Assembly: GCA_963719055.1 (NCBI GenBank)
Contig: CAVRAU010000023.1
Coordinates: 186,001-250,000, forward strand
Length of the DNA: 64,000 nt
Direction of reading: 5' to 3'
Origin: CAXMQZ01 sp963719055
GTDB lineage: Bacteria; Acidobacteriota; Thermoanaerobaculia; Multivoradales; JAHEKO01
Position 1 is the stretch's first letter, and every line of letters starts with the position of its first letter. A program made the position numbers and the translations under genes. Shown one piece after another: positions 8,793 to 18,215 of this stretch. The notes beneath the pieces were generated by a model that had not been told where the DNA came from, did no database searches, and worked only from the letters and a program-made list of their open reading frames with translations.

Positions 8793-10186
8793 CTATCGTC
8801 GCTGCAGATTGTCCGTCGCAGGATACGGCACACCGAACCGCTGGCGCAGATCCATTCGCACGTCGCCGACCAGATAGACCGAGCCACAGACCACGACAAA
8901 GTCCCCTGCCGCCGCCAAGGCCGCTGACAGCGCCGCGTTCCTATCGGTCTCGATGACGGTCTTGTCGCGGTCGCACCATGGCGGCGAGAGCCTCGGGGTC
9001 CATGGCTCGGGGACTCGCCGGAGACGTCAGGACCACTTTGTCGGCCCTCTCGGCCAGAACCGGCAGCACGCGATTCACCTCCTTGTCTGCCAAGGCCCCG
9101 AAAAGAAGAACGCATCGACCCTCTACCCGGTCGAGCGAGCGCCTGAGGGTTTCGGCACCATCGGGATTGTGAGCCACGTCCAACAGCACGGGTTTGGCGG
9201 CTGACGGCTCCACCCACTCGAGCCGGCCCGGCCAGCGAGTCATCGCCACACCGGCTGCGATGGCTGCGGGGTCGAACCGATCGAGCCCCGAAATGGCGAG
9301 CTGCTCGGCCGCCAACGTTGCCAGAGCGAGATTGGCCACCTGATGCTCACCTGGCAGCGGCAAGGTCAGTTGGTGCTTGCCGCTGGGAGTCTGCAACTCG
9401 ATCTGCTGGCCGTTCCACCCAAGCTCCTCCCGGCTCATGATGGAGGCCAGCGCAGTTCCCCAGGACAGATGCGCCCCCATCTCGTCGGCAACCTCTTGAA
9501 TGGCTTGGCGAGCCTCCGGCCGCTCCACCCAGGCGAGCGCCGGGCGATCTGGACGCAGAATTCCCGCCTTTTCCCGCCCGATGCTGGCCAGGGTCTTGCC
9601 CAGATACCGCTGATGCTCGAGGCCGATTTCGGTGATCAAGGAGAGCACGGGCTCGCATCCATTGGTGGCATCCAGTCGACCTCCCAGCCCCACCTCGAGC
9701 ACCGCGAGATCCACGGATTCGCGAGCAAACCAGAGAAACGCAGACGCGGTCAGGGCCTCGAAATAGGTCGGTAGATATCCCAGACGACTCTCGGCTGTGG
9801 CCACGACCTCGGCCACAGTGGATGCGAGTGCCGCGGTCGGAATCGCTTGGCCATCGATTCGCAGTCTCTCTTCCACCGACTCGAGATGAGGAGAGGTGTA
9901 CAGACCCACGCGGTAACCCGCAGCCTTCGCCATGCCGGCCAGCAAGGCGGCCGTGGATCCCTTGCCATTGGTGCCGGCTACGAGGACAGGCACGAAGATT
10001 CTCCTGGGGGTCACCCAAGGCCGTCAGAAGTCGTCGGGTGGTCTCGAGCCCCAGACGAACTCCGAATGCCTCCAGGCGCTGCAAAAGGGATTCGAGCTCG
10101 GACTCGGTGCTCACACATACGCTCCCGGAAGGCTCGACCCCAGGGTACCGAGGGCCGAAGTCGCTCAGTGAAAATGTCGCAGGCAC
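8793..10186 (-). CDS. folC: folylpolyglutamate/dihydrofolate synthase, two frameshifts
   Basis: Adds glutamate to folates (and in many bacteria to dihydropteroate), in the cytoplasm. Three frames must be joined. A GTG at 10186 opens the N-terminal segment (DFGPRYPG, LLTALGDPQ). A break near 10005-10015, beside a run of five G, moves to the frame with the ATP loop VAGTNGKGSTAA, the LEVGLGGRLDATN metal/ATP motif and AHNPDGAETL. A second break near 8975 leads to the final part (DRDKTVIETDRNAALSAAL, VVVCGSVYLVGDVR) ending at 8793. Full length is then about 464 residues, normal for FolC. The GTG start overlaps the end of accD by 22 bp, a common accD-folC arrangement. Indels are probably sequencing errors, since folC is usually essential. 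Confidence 0.9.
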
Positions 10187-11010
10187 CGGGACACGGTCTG
10201 CTTCAGCTCGGTGCGTGGCACGACCATATCCAGGAAACCGTGCTGCAGAAGGAACTCGCTGCGCTGAAAGCCTTCCGGCAGGCTCTCGCCGATGGTCTGC
10301 TCGATGACTCGCGGGCCGGCGAAGCCGATCAAGGCGCCTGGTTCGGCGATGTTGAGATCACCCAGCATGGCGAAGGAGGCCGTGACCCCACCGGTCGTGG
10401 GATCGGTGAGGATGGACAGATAGGGCAACCGGGCCTCTCGCAGACGAGCCAGGGCAGCGCTGATCTTGGCCATCTGCATCAGGGAGAGGGCGCCCTCCTG
10501 CATGCGGGCGCCTCCCGACGCCGACACCACGACCAGGCCGATGTCGCGTCGCAGCGCTTCCTCGGCGGCGCGCGTGATCTTCTCTCCGACCACGGAACCC
10601 ATGGACCCACCCATGAAGCGATACTCCATCACCGCCAGGATCACCTGTAGGTCATCGATCCGACCCTCCACCACCCGGACTGCTTCGGGTATGCCCGTCT
10701 TGTCCTGGTATTGCTTCAAGCGACTCTTGTACGGCTTGCTATCCCGGAACTTCAGCGGATCGACCGGCAAGATGCCGGTGAAAAGCTCCCGGGGCTGTTC
10801 TTCATCGATCAGCAGACCGATCCGTTCCGGAGCCGAGATGCGGAAGTGGTACCCGCATTTGGGACAGATCATGAGGTTCTTGTGCAGCTCTTTGGAGTAG
10901 ATGATCTCCCGACAGCCGTCACACTTGACCCACAACCCTTCCGGTACCTGGCTGCGCTGTCGGACGGCGACTACGGGCTTGGGCTTCTTGCTCCTTTTGA
11001 ACCAGACCAT
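10165..11010 (-). CDS. accD: acetyl-CoA carboxylase carboxyltransferase subunit beta
   Basis: Beta subunit of the AccA/AccD carboxyltransferase, first committed step of fatty acid synthesis. The 281-residue product has the bacterial N-terminal four-cysteine zinc ribbon (CDGC near residue 30 and CPKC near 50), then the crotonase-type domain with YKSRLKQYQDKTG, MGGSMGSVVGEKI and SASGGARMQEG, and LTDPTTGGVTASFAMLGD. It is followed by folC with overlap, the arrangement found in many bacteria. Frame intact and start at ATG 11010 obvious. Confidence 0.97.
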   Translation of the reverse strand: MVWFKRSKKPKPVVAVRQRSQVPEGLWVKCDGCREIIYSKELHKNLMICPKCGYHFRISAPERIGLLIDEEQPRELFTGILPVDPLKFRDSKPYKSRLKQYQDKTGIPEAVRVVEGRIDDLQVILAVMEYRFMGGSMGSVVGEKITRAAEEALRRDIGLVVVSASGGARMQEGALSLMQMAKISAALARLREARLPYLSILTDPTTGGVTASFAMLGDLNIAEPGALIGFAGPRVIEQTIGESLPEGFQRSEFLLQHGFLDMVVPRTELKQTVSRCLRHFH

Positions 11011-11224
11011 CGCCTCGCGTTTCTAACACTTAAACTCGCCGGTCGTCAACGAAGAAGTCTTTTCGACTGAGCCACTTAGAAAGCGAGCCGCAGGACGCTC
11101 CGACCGCGGTCGCAACCGGCGACGGCGACCGCGCTACAATGGGAATCGCTGACGAGATCAAGGGCAACTGCCCAATCAGAAGGTCGAGCGACACATCCTT
11201 TCTCGAGACAGGTAGGAGCGCAGA

Positions 11225-11974
11225 ATGGCGGGTCACAGCAAGTGGTCACAGATCAAACGCAAGAAAGCGGTCACCGACGCCCGCCGTGGTCAGTTGTGGA
11301 CGAAGCTACTCAAGGAGGTGACGGTAGCCGCCCGGTTGGGTGGTGGCGATCCCGATGGCAATCCGCGACTGCGTACCGCGGTCCAGGAAGCCAGGAGCAG
11401 CAATGTTCCCAACGACAATATCGACCGGGCCATCAAGAGAGGTACCGGCGAGCTCGAGGGCGTGTCCTACGAGGAGGTGACCTACGAAGGTTACGGTCCC
11501 GGCGGAGTCGCCATCCTGGTCGAGGTGGTCACGGACAACCGCAATCGTTCGGTGGCGGAGATTCGTCACCTCTTCTCCAAGAGCGGCGGCAATCTGGGTG
11601 AGAACGGCTGCGTGGCCTGGATGTTCGACAAGAAGGGGCTGTTTGCCGTCGACAAGACCAGATGAGCGAAGAGGAGTTCATGGAGCTCGCCCTGGAGATC
11701 GAGGCCGAGGATATCTCTATCGAGGAGGAGACCTACGAGATCTACTCTCAGCCGGAGCTTTTTGGAGCCCTCCAGGAAGAGCTCGAGCAACGCCAGGTAT
11801 CCCTTGTCGCCAGAGAGCTCGCGATGCTGCCTCAGAACCAGATCAAGGTGGAAGCCGACAAGGCACCCCAAGCTTCTCCGCCTCATGGAAGCTCTCGAAG
11901 ATCAAGAGGATGTCCAGCATGTCTGGGCGAACTTCGATATCGACGCCGACGTCCTGGCCTCCCAGATGGGCTGA
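11225..11974 (+). CDS. yebC: YebC/PmpR-family protein, two compensating frameshifts
   Basis: Member of the YebC/PmpR/TACO1 family, known as a transcription regulator in some bacteria and as a translation factor that helps ribosomes through polyproline runs in others. The ATG at 11225 gives the hallmark MAGHSKWSQIKRKKA. The first frame runs to about 11655 (KGLFAVDKT), a shifted frame carries EEEFMELALEIEAEDISIEE, and near 11870, at a run of four C, the gene returns to the first frame for KLLRLMEALEDQEDV and the end ASQMG at 11974. The rebuilt length of about 249 residues is normal. The order yebC-ruvC is typical. A weak TACAAT -10-like box lies at 11135-11140. Confidence 0.93.
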
Positions 11975-11999
11975 CTTCACGGCCCTGCCACAAAGAATC

Positions 12000-12498
12000 T
12001 TGCGCATCCTAGGCCTAGACCCCGGCAGTCGACATACCGGCTACGGCCTGATCGAGGCCGACGGCGGATCCCTGCGCGCCCTCGCCCATGGCAGGTTCTC
12101 CTGTTCGGCTGCGAAACCGGTGGCCGATCGCCTGGCTCACATGGCCGCGGAGCTCACGGCTCTCCTCGCTCGCTGGCAGCCCGAAATCGCGGTACTCGAG
12201 ACCCCCTTTCTCGGTATGAACACGCGCTCGCTGGTGGTTCTGGCGCAGGCCCGTGGCGCACTCCTGGCGGTATTGGCCGCTCAGGGGCTGGAGATCGACG
12301 AGTACACCCCGGCCGAGGTCAAGAACGCGGTCACGGGCCACGGTCGTGCGGACAAGGGCCAGGTCGCAAAGATGGTCGGTCTGCATCTGTCGCTGGCCGG
12401 ACACCCAGCTCAGCGAGGACGCTTCAGACGCCCTCGCGATCGCGATCTGTTTCGCCCAAAGAGGGCGAATGGACCGCATTCTGTCGGGTCGCGAATAG
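12000..12498 (+). CDS. ruvC: Holliday junction endonuclease RuvC, frameshifted
   Basis: Resolves Holliday junctions with RuvAB during recombination repair. A TTG at 12000 is the best start, giving MRILGLDPGSRHTGYG with the first catalytic Asp at residue 7. The second acid is in IAVLETPF, then the conserved EYTPAEVKNAVTGHGRADK. A break near 12405 (HLSLAGHPAQ in one frame) shifts to the frame with TQLSEDASDALAIAICFA, which holds the last catalytic acids and ends at 12498. The total of about 165 residues is normal. It is 25 bp after yebC and probably cotranscribed. No ruvA or ruvB in view. Confidence 0.92.
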
Positions 12499-12525
12499 GC
12501 CCCACCGACTCCGAACCCCGCTCGG

Positions 12526-12555
12526 TTGTCGGCTTACAGAACCCTGTGCTAGCAT
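12526..12555 (+). promoter_or_regulatory. putative promoter of the exbB-tonB operon
   Basis: TTGTCG (12526-12531), 18 bases, then TAGCAT (12550-12555), with an extended -10 TGTGC just before it. It is in the 227-bp gap between ruvC and exbB, which holds no other clear signal apart from a second TTGACA near 12600 without a good partner. The same CTGTGCTAGC string recurs ahead of the kinase gene at 19314. Confidence 0.4.
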
Positions 12556-12725
12556 GCCATCCTTGTTTCCACAGCTGGCGAGGAATAGACTCTTCGCTGT
12601 TGACAATTGGATGACATCGGAGTGCGGTCTCGCTTCTTGGCGGACCGGTATCTTCCGATCTGTGGGGGGTCGTCGGGAACTCGTTTCGGCGATCTGGGGT
12701 CTAATTTAGATAGAGGAGGAAAGTC

Positions 12726-13433
12726 GTGGAATTCGGCGGAACTTTCGTAAAGCTCTTCAGGGATGGTGGTCCCGTTATGTACCCTCTGTTGTTGTTCTCG
12801 ATACTTGGATTGGTGTTCATCATCGAGCGTTTCATCGCGCTGCGCAAAGCCAAGATCAACGTCAATGAGTTTCTCGCCAAGATTCGCAAGTCCTTGATCG
12901 TCAACCGATCGATCAAAGACGCCATCAAGGTCTGCGAGAACTACCGCGGGCCCGTGCCGTCCATCATGAAGGCTGGCCTGCTGAAGTACGGTGAGCCGAA
13001 GGAGGACGTCGAGAAGACCATCGAGAACGCAGCCCTGTTCGAAATGGGACGTCTCGAGCAAAATCTGGTCTGGCTCGCGACCATCGCCAACGTATCGCCG
13101 CTACTGGGCTTCTTCGGCACGGTGGCCGGCATGATCAAGTCGTTCGACGCTCTGGCCGAGGCCGGTCTGTCCAACCCCGGCCTGGTGGCCGCGGGTATCT
13201 CAGAGGCCCTGATCACAACGGCCGCAGGTCTGGCCGTGGCGATTCCGGCCCAGTTGTCCTACAACTTCTTCATGAGCCGGATCAACAAGTTCGTGCGCGA
13301 CATCGAGACCTCCACGAACATGCTTCTGGAGACCTTTGGCGAGATGCAGCGCAGTGGAATCAGCCCCGAGCCCGCAGGAGCGCGGCCGAGCGCTGGATCC
13401 GCACCAGCCACCAAGCCGGCAGCTGGCGGCTAG
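12726..13433 (+). CDS. exbB: ExbB/TolQ-family proton channel subunit
   Basis: Inner-membrane subunit of an ExbB-ExbD motor that uses the proton motive force to energise TonB. The 235-residue product has three membrane spans: PLLLFSILGLVFIIERF near residues 20-40, then a cytoplasmic loop, then spans in the region of IANVSPLLGFFGTVAGM and EALITTAAGLAVAIPAQL, the conserved channel helices. The start is a GTG with GAGGAGG about 5 bases upstream. It is first of five same-strand genes (exbB, exbD, exbD, tonB, TPR). ExbB and TolQ are close relatives; the adjacent TonB argues for ExbB. Confidence 0.92.
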   Translation: MEFGGTFVKLFRDGGPVMYPLLLFSILGLVFIIERFIALRKAKINVNEFLAKIRKSLIVNRSIKDAIKVCENYRGPVPSIMKAGLLKYGEPKEDVEKTIENAALFEMGRLEQNLVWLATIANVSPLLGFFGTVAGMIKSFDALAEAGLSNPGLVAAGISEALITTAAGLAVAIPAQLSYNFFMSRINKFVRDIETSTNMLLETFGEMQRSGISPEPAGARPSAGSAPATKPAAGG

Positions 13434-13455
13434 AGTCCGGGAATCGGTATAGACC

Positions 13456-13893
13456 ATGAAACTCCTAGTCCGATCAGTTCAGAACCAGGGCATACCTACC
13501 GCCTCGATGGCGGATATTGCTTTCCTGCTGATCATTTTCTTCATGGTCACCATCAACTTCGAAGTGGACAAAACACAGGTCTTTCTGCCAAAGACCAATA
13601 TCCGCCTCGAGATTCCGAAGAAAGCTGCCTACATCTCCATCACGGAGGCCGGGCAGATTCGGGTGAGTGGCGGTGAAGAGATCAGCGTTCCAGTGCATCC
13701 GGAGGACGTGCTCTCTTTCGCCGCTGACGTGGTGGCCAGGGATCCCGCCAAAGAGTTCGTACTCAAGGCCGACACCAACGTTCCCTATCGCTATGTCGAT
13801 GGGGTGATCGATTCCCTCAAACAGGCCAAGGCGAGGGTCATCTATCTCCTCTCGGAGCAAGAGACCGTCGACTCGGCCGCATCTGGAGGCTGA
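13456..13893 (+). CDS. exbD: ExbD/TolR-family protein, first copy
   Basis: Proton-motor partner of ExbB. The 145-residue protein has one N-terminal span (MADIAFLLIIFFMVTINF) with the conserved Asp of MADIAFLLI, the proton-binding site, followed by a periplasmic domain ending with the peptidoglycan-side FVLKADTNVPYRYVDGVID motif. It lies 22 bp after exbB and 4 bp before a second ExbD copy. The two copies share the membrane part but differ widely in the periplasmic part, so they may form a mixed dimer. Confidence 0.92.
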   Translation: MKLLVRSVQNQGIPTASMADIAFLLIIFFMVTINFEVDKTQVFLPKTNIRLEIPKKAAYISITEAGQIRVSGGEEISVPVHPEDVLSFAADVVARDPAKEFVLKADTNVPYRYVDGVIDSLKQAKARVIYLLSEQETVDSAASGG

Positions 13894-13897
13894 GGTA

Positions 13898-14332
13898 ATG
13901 AAGTTCAAGAGAGGTTCGGTCGACGACGAGATTCCCACCGCCTCGATGGCCGACATCGCCTTCCTGTTGATCATCTACTTCATGGTGACCACGACTTTTG
14001 CGGCGACGCGTGGCATCGACTTCTCGCTACCTCAGGAGGATGACAGCCCGCTGGTCGACAAAGAGGAATCGGTGCTGATCGAGGTTCAACCCGGGGGTGT
14101 CCTGTTGGTGGATACCAAGCCCATGCAGTTGGACCAGATTCTGGACTACCTGAAGCCCAAGCTCGAGCGCAACCCCATGAAACCGGTCATCATCCGTTCG
14201 AACGAAATGGCGGAGTACGGCTATATGGTCAGTGTTTTCGACGAGCTACGGCAGGCCCCGGACAAGATAGGGCTCGAGGTCAAGAATGTCTCGATCCCCA
14301 CTCAACGTGAAATCGACATGTTCTGGTACTGA
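13898..14332 (+). CDS. exbD: ExbD/TolR-family protein, second copy
   Basis: A 144-residue ExbD paralogue. The membrane helix (TASMADIAFLLIIYFMVTTTF) keeps the conserved proton-carrying Asp, while the periplasmic domain is different from copy one (LPQEDDSPLVDKEESVLIEV, MKPVIIRSNEMAEYGYMVSV). Tandem exbD genes next to tonB are known in several phyla. It is 5 bp ahead of tonB, so the genes are surely one transcript. Confidence 0.92.
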   Translation: MKFKRGSVDDEIPTASMADIAFLLIIYFMVTTTFAATRGIDFSLPQEDDSPLVDKEESVLIEVQPGGVLLVDTKPMQLDQILDYLKPKLERNPMKPVIIRSNEMAEYGYMVSVFDELRQAPDKIGLEVKNVSIPTQREIDMFWY

Positions 14333-14337
14333 TCGCC

Positions 14338-15054
14338 ATGGCAAAAGACAAAGAACCCGCAGCGTCGAAGATGAAGGAAGCCGTCCCCACAACCATGATG
14401 GCTGAGGAGACCTTCGCTCTCGAGTACGAAGATGACAAGAAGAACATGCGGATCGCTATCGGAGTCGCGATCGCTCTCCACATCGTTTTCTTCCTCATCC
14501 GGGTGCCCGAGATGATTGCCCAGCAGCAGGAGGCCAAAAAAGCGAAGGTCTATGTCGTGCAACAGGTGCGCTTCAAGCCACCGCCACCAAAGCAGCAAAA
14601 GGATATCCCCAAGGCGAGGTCGAAGAAGGTGCCCATCCCTGATCCGACACCCGACGAGCCGGAACCCATTCGGTTGCCAGAAGAGATCGACACCGAGATC
14701 GAGATGCCTGACACGGACATCATTTTCGGGATCCCGGAAGGACCTCCTCCCGCCGAGCCGGAAGGACCGATTCGTGTGGGTGGCGATGTCCAGCCACCTG
14801 TCAAGGTGTCGGCGCCTTCGCCGCAATACACCGAGATCGCTCGCAAGGCCAGAATCCAGGGTGTGGTGATCGTCGAGGCCATCATCGACAAGTCAGGTAG
14901 CGTCACCAACGTCAAGATTCTCAAGGGTCTACCCATGGGTCTCGATACAGCGGCGGCCGACGCGGTAAAGAAATGGAAGTTCAAACCGGCGACCTTGAAC
15001 GGCAAACCGGTGGCGGTGATCTACAACCTGACCGTGAATTTCCGGCTGCAGTAG
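14338..15054 (+). CDS. tonB: TonB-family energy transducer
   Basis: Periplasm-spanning protein that carries energy from ExbB/ExbD to outer-membrane receptors. In 238 residues it has a short cytoplasmic N-terminus, one span near residues 38-54 (RIAIGVAIALHIVFFL), a proline/charge-rich linker (KPPPPKQQKDIPKARSKK, PEGPPPAEPEGP) and a C-terminal TonB domain with SPQYTEIARKARIQGVVIV, DKSGSVTNVKIL and VKKWKFKPATLNGKPV. The cytoplasmic part is longer than usual at about 37 residues. No TonB-dependent receptor is in the window, so the cargo is unknown. Confidence 0.93.
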   Translation: MAKDKEPAASKMKEAVPTTMMAEETFALEYEDDKKNMRIAIGVAIALHIVFFLIRVPEMIAQQQEAKKAKVYVVQQVRFKPPPPKQQKDIPKARSKKVPIPDPTPDEPEPIRLPEEIDTEIEMPDTDIIFGIPEGPPPAEPEGPIRVGGDVQPPVKVSAPSPQYTEIARKARIQGVVIVEAIIDKSGSVTNVKILKGLPMGLDTAAADAVKKWKFKPATLNGKPVAVIYNLTVNFRLQ

Positions 15055-15099
15055 GCATCGAGCTTGCATTCCTTTACTGCAACAGCAAGGAGGGCAACC

Positions 15100-16269
15100 A
15101 TGAAGAATCGCCTCACAACCACACTTTCTCTGGCCATTCTCCTCGTGGCTTCGGCCGCGGTGCTGGAAGCTGGCTGGGAAGAGGGGGTGGCGGCCTTCAA
15201 GGGTGGCAACTACCAACAAGCAGCCAAGGAATTCCAGGGCTTCGTAGATGAGCGTCCCGATGTGTTTCAGGGGCACTACATGCTGGGTCAATCGCTGGCC
15301 AAGCTGGGCCGCGACCAGGAGGCCCTCACTCATCTGAGAAAGGCTCTGGAGCTGGAATCCGGCAATGTCGGTGTCCAGCTCGCGTTGGGCAAGGTGTATC
15401 TCGAAGTAGGACGCTATTCGGATGCGGCCGCTCTTCTGGGCAAGATCGACGCCTCGTCCCTGCCGAAGAGTCAGCAGCCGGCGCTGCATCAGATGATGGC
15501 TCTAGCACTGGAGAAGAGTGGCGACAGCGGTCGCGCCCTCCAGCAACTGGCCCAGGCTGCGCGTACCAACCCCAACGATGCCACCATCCAGTATCAGTAC
15601 GGCGCGGCCGCGCTGCGAGACGGCGATACCGCGACCGCGGTGGCAGCTCTCGGCAAGGCCGCCCAGTTGGATCCGAACGACCCAGCCAAGCTCAACGCCT
15701 ATGCCCAGGCCTTGGTGAGGAAAGGACGCTCCACCACTGGACAAACCAAGGCCCAGGCCTATCAGCAGGCTTCCGCCGCAGCGCAGAAGTTGGTCGCGGC
15801 AGATCCCAGCTACGACAACCTGATGCTGCTGGCCGGCGCCCAGTTGGGAGCCAAGCAGTATGACGGAGCGCTTTCCACCCTGCAGCAGGCGGCTCGCAAG
15901 AACCCCAACGACTGGTTGCCCTTGTTCTACCAGGGACAGGCCTTCACCCAGAAGGACCAGTTCCGGTCCGCCGAATCGATTCTCAAACAGGCTCTCGACA
16001 AGGCCAAGCCAGGCAGGGACCAGGTCACCATCTGGAAACAGCTCGGTTTTGTCTACGAGAAGCAGAAGAGCTACCAGGCGGCCATCGGCGCCTACCAAAA
16101 GGCCGGCGACTCGGCTGCGGTGGCCCGAGTGGAAGAGAATCAGCAGACCGCCGAGTACAACAAAGGGGTGGAAGCAGAAGCCGATCGGATTCGGGCTCTT
16201 GAAGAAGAGCAGGCCAAGATCGAGGAAGAGCTCAAAGCGCTTCCCGGCGGTCCGCCACCCAGCAACTGA
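15100..16269 (+). CDS. secreted TPR protein of the exbB-tonB operon
   Basis: A 389-residue protein with a signal peptide (TTTLSLAILLVASAAVLEA) and at least seven tetratricopeptide repeats, e.g. GVAAFKGGNYQQAAKEFQGF, GHYMLGQSLAKLGRDQEAL and IGAYQKAGDSAAV. It ends in a charged coiled stretch (EEEQAKIEEELKALPGG). The start at 15100 follows AGGAGG at a good distance; an upstream ATG at 15064 would spoil the signal peptide. It is last in the ExbB-ExbD-ExbD-TonB transcript, before a strong terminator. Probably a periplasmic scaffold for the TonB machine; that role is inference. Confidence 0.85.
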   Translation: MKNRLTTTLSLAILLVASAAVLEAGWEEGVAAFKGGNYQQAAKEFQGFVDERPDVFQGHYMLGQSLAKLGRDQEALTHLRKALELESGNVGVQLALGKVYLEVGRYSDAAALLGKIDASSLPKSQQPALHQMMALALEKSGDSGRALQQLAQAARTNPNDATIQYQYGAAALRDGDTATAVAALGKAAQLDPNDPAKLNAYAQALVRKGRSTTGQTKAQAYQQASAAAQKLVAADPSYDNLMLLAGAQLGAKQYDGALSTLQQAARKNPNDWLPLFYQGQAFTQKDQFRSAESILKQALDKAKPGRDQVTIWKQLGFVYEKQKSYQAAIGAYQKAGDSAAVARVEENQQTAEYNKGVEAEADRIRALEEEQAKIEEELKALPGGPPPSN

Positions 16270-16297
16270 ACACCATGCAATTTTCCGTTTCGCTCAC

Positions 16298-16326
16298 GAG
16301 GGGGCTTACCAGCCCCCTCTTTTTTT
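16298..16326 (+). terminator. rho-independent terminator of the exbB-tonB-TPR operon
   Basis: A 9-bp perfect stem (gagggggct / agccccctc) with a 4-base loop, followed by seven T, 28 bp after the TPR stop codon. Confidence 0.9.
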
Positions 16327-16390
16327 GTCCCTGCTAACCGTCCTCAATCTAGGCCAGCCTACTGGCATCCGCTCATGGGTGCCGAGTACT

Positions 16391-16420
16391 GAAGCGGCCG
16401 GCACGAAAACCGGCCGCTTC
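16391..16420 (-). repeat. palindromic hairpin downstream of ftsX, related to the panC-panD repeats
   Basis: An 11-bp perfect inverted repeat (gaagcggccgg / ccggccgcttc) with an 8-base loop. It has no T-run on either side, so it is not a typical terminator, though it may stop or stabilise the ftsEX mRNA. Read on the minus strand it closely matches the hairpin at 57505-57530. Confidence 0.75.
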
Positions 16421-16432
16421 GAGCCTCTCGGG

Positions 16433-17335
16433 TCAGTCGGATGCCAGGTCTTCGCGGCGCAGTGAGAGGACGGCACCGAAGCAGCCGGCGAGGGTGGCGA
16501 TACCGAGAAGGGCCAGAATCGCCTGCCACGGCAGAAATCGGTCCACAAGGACCGTTCCGAGGAGAACGGTGGTTCCCTTGGGGTTGAGTCCCAAAAAGGC
16601 CGCAAACAGGCTCAGAACAGCGACCAGACCCCCTAGAAAGCCTTGAATCAGCCCTTCGAAGAAGAAGGGGCCGCGGATGTACAGCTCGGTCGCACCGACG
16701 AGCCGCATGACCGCGATCTCATCCCGGTAGAGGTAGGCCGTCAACCGGATCACACTGCCAATGGTGATCACCGCGGCTCCGAGCAGCGCCAACCCGACGA
16801 CAGCTCCCACACCCCGCAAGATGCCAATGAGGGCATCGAGCTGACGCAGCCAGTCCCGATCTTCGTCGACCATGATCACCGCCGGGTCGCTGCGCAAGGT
16901 CTCCAACCAGGATTCGAAGGCCTGGTCGTTGCTTTGGGACAGATCGAAATCCACCTCCAACGACGCCGGCAGCGGCTCGTCCTCCCAGCTCTTCAAGAGG
17001 TCCTGCACGCTGGGAAAGGTCTCGCGAAATCGCGCGCTGGCCTCCGAGCCAGAGACCTCGTGAACGGAGGAGACCCACGCGGGCCCGGAGCTCAGGGCTC
17101 GGACGCGCTCCACATCGCCAACTGCAGCCGATGATTGCAGGTAGACAATGACTTTGGCTTCCTGGCGCCAGTTCTCCACCACCCGACTCAGGTTGCCGCT
17201 CAGAAGTAGAAAGGTGCCACCGATGAAGATGCTCATGGCGATGGTCATGATCGCCAGCAAGCTGACTCTCCAGCTCCGCCAAAGGCTCACCAGGGCCTCG
17301 CCCAGGAAGTATCTGAAGATCCGGAACAAACTCAT
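16433..17335 (-). CDS. ftsX: cell division protein FtsX
   Basis: Membrane half of the FtsEX complex, which controls periplasmic peptidoglycan hydrolases at the septum. The 300 residues hold a cytoplasmic start, a first span (LLAIMTIAMSIFIGGTFLLL), a large extracytoplasmic loop of about 120 residues (SVHEVSGSEASARFRETF, EDEPLPASLEVDF), then three spans ending in LALLGIATLAGCFGAVLSL, a family architecture. Start overlaps the ftsE stop by 4 bp. Cognate hydrolase not identified. Confidence 0.93.
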   Translation of the reverse strand: MSLFRIFRYFLGEALVSLWRSWRVSLLAIMTIAMSIFIGGTFLLLSGNLSRVVENWRQEAKVIVYLQSSAAVGDVERVRALSSGPAWVSSVHEVSGSEASARFRETFPSVQDLLKSWEDEPLPASLEVDFDLSQSNDQAFESWLETLRSDPAVIMVDEDRDWLRQLDALIGILRGVGAVVGLALLGAAVITIGSVIRLTAYLYRDEIAVMRLVGATELYIRGPFFFEGLIQGFLGGLVAVLSLFAAFLGLNPKGTTVLLGTVLVDRFLPWQAILALLGIATLAGCFGAVLSLRREDLASD

Positions 17336-18081
17336 GACGAGGAACTACCTGTATCGGCTTCTCGATCGGATGATCCTTCGTCCATGGCACCCATGGTCAA
17401 CAGACGACTCTGCCTCTCCACGATCTTGTCGCCAACCAGACGGCCCCGATCCAGGGACAGGACTCGACCCCCGACTGCACGCACAAAGCTCGGTTCGTGG
17501 GTAGCCAACAGCACGGTCGTGCCCTTGCCGTTGATTTCCACGAAGAGACGCATGATCTCCCAGGACAGGTCCGGGTCGAGATTTCCGGTGGGCTCGTCGG
17601 CGATCAGGATCTCCGGCTGATTGATCAGCGCCCGTGCGATGGCCACTCGCTGCTGCTCGCCACCCGAGAGCTGCAGGGGAAAGGAGTTCATGCGGTGGGC
17701 CAGGCCGACCCGTCTCAGCGTCTGGTAGGCGAGCCGTTTGCGCTCCGGCAGGCCCATACCCAGAATCTGGGGCAGATAGCTGATGTTCTCGAAGATCGTG
17801 CGCCGGGGAATCAGTCGGAAGTCCTGAAACACGACTCCGATCGTACGCCTCAGGAATGGCACCTTCTTTCTTGGAATCAGCGCGACATTGCGACCGTTGA
17901 CCAGAACTTGACCCGAGCTCGGCTCGAGCTCCCGATAGATGAGCTTCAGCAACGTCGATTTGCCCGCCCCACTGGCGCCACGCAAGAAGGCGAAATCGCC
18001 CTGCTCCAGCTTGAAGCTGATATTGCGCAAGGCTGCCGCACCACCGGCGAATTTCTTGTTGACACTCAGGAATTGGATCAA
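17332..18081 (-). CDS. ftsE: cell division ATP-binding protein FtsE
   Basis: ABC ATPase that drives FtsX. The 249-residue product carries Walker A RGASGAGKST, signature LSGGEQQRVAIARAL, Walker B ILIADEPTGNLD and switch histidine in LLATHE. It has about 25 extra C-terminal residues rich in Ser/Asp/Glu (EGSSDREADTGSSSS) beyond the usual FtsE end. It is transcribed divergently from the PgeF-like gene with 134 bp between, where its promoter should lie. Confidence 0.95.
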   Translation of the reverse strand: MIQFLSVNKKFAGGAAALRNISFKLEQGDFAFLRGASGAGKSTLLKLIYRELEPSSGQVLVNGRNVALIPRKKVPFLRRTIGVVFQDFRLIPRRTIFENISYLPQILGMGLPERKRLAYQTLRRVGLAHRMNSFPLQLSGGEQQRVAIARALINQPEILIADEPTGNLDPDLSWEIMRLFVEINGKGTTVLLATHEPSFVRAVGGRVLSLDRGRLVGDKIVERQSRLLTMGAMDEGSSDREADTGSSSS

Positions 18082-18215
18082 GTGGCTACCCAGCTCTCAT
18101 GACGGCTGCGGAGTGGACTTCGAAACCGTGCGTAGTTTACCGAATGGCCGGGTCCGGATCAGTGACTTCTGAACGTCGGGCCAAGATAGAATGGGCCGCG
18201 TCCGCGATCTGTGCC

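Noticed and set aside
11225..11974. Programmed frameshifting in yebC or other split genes
   Set aside because: No slippery site plus stimulator was evident, the same kind of break occurs in many unrelated genes, and shifts go both ways.
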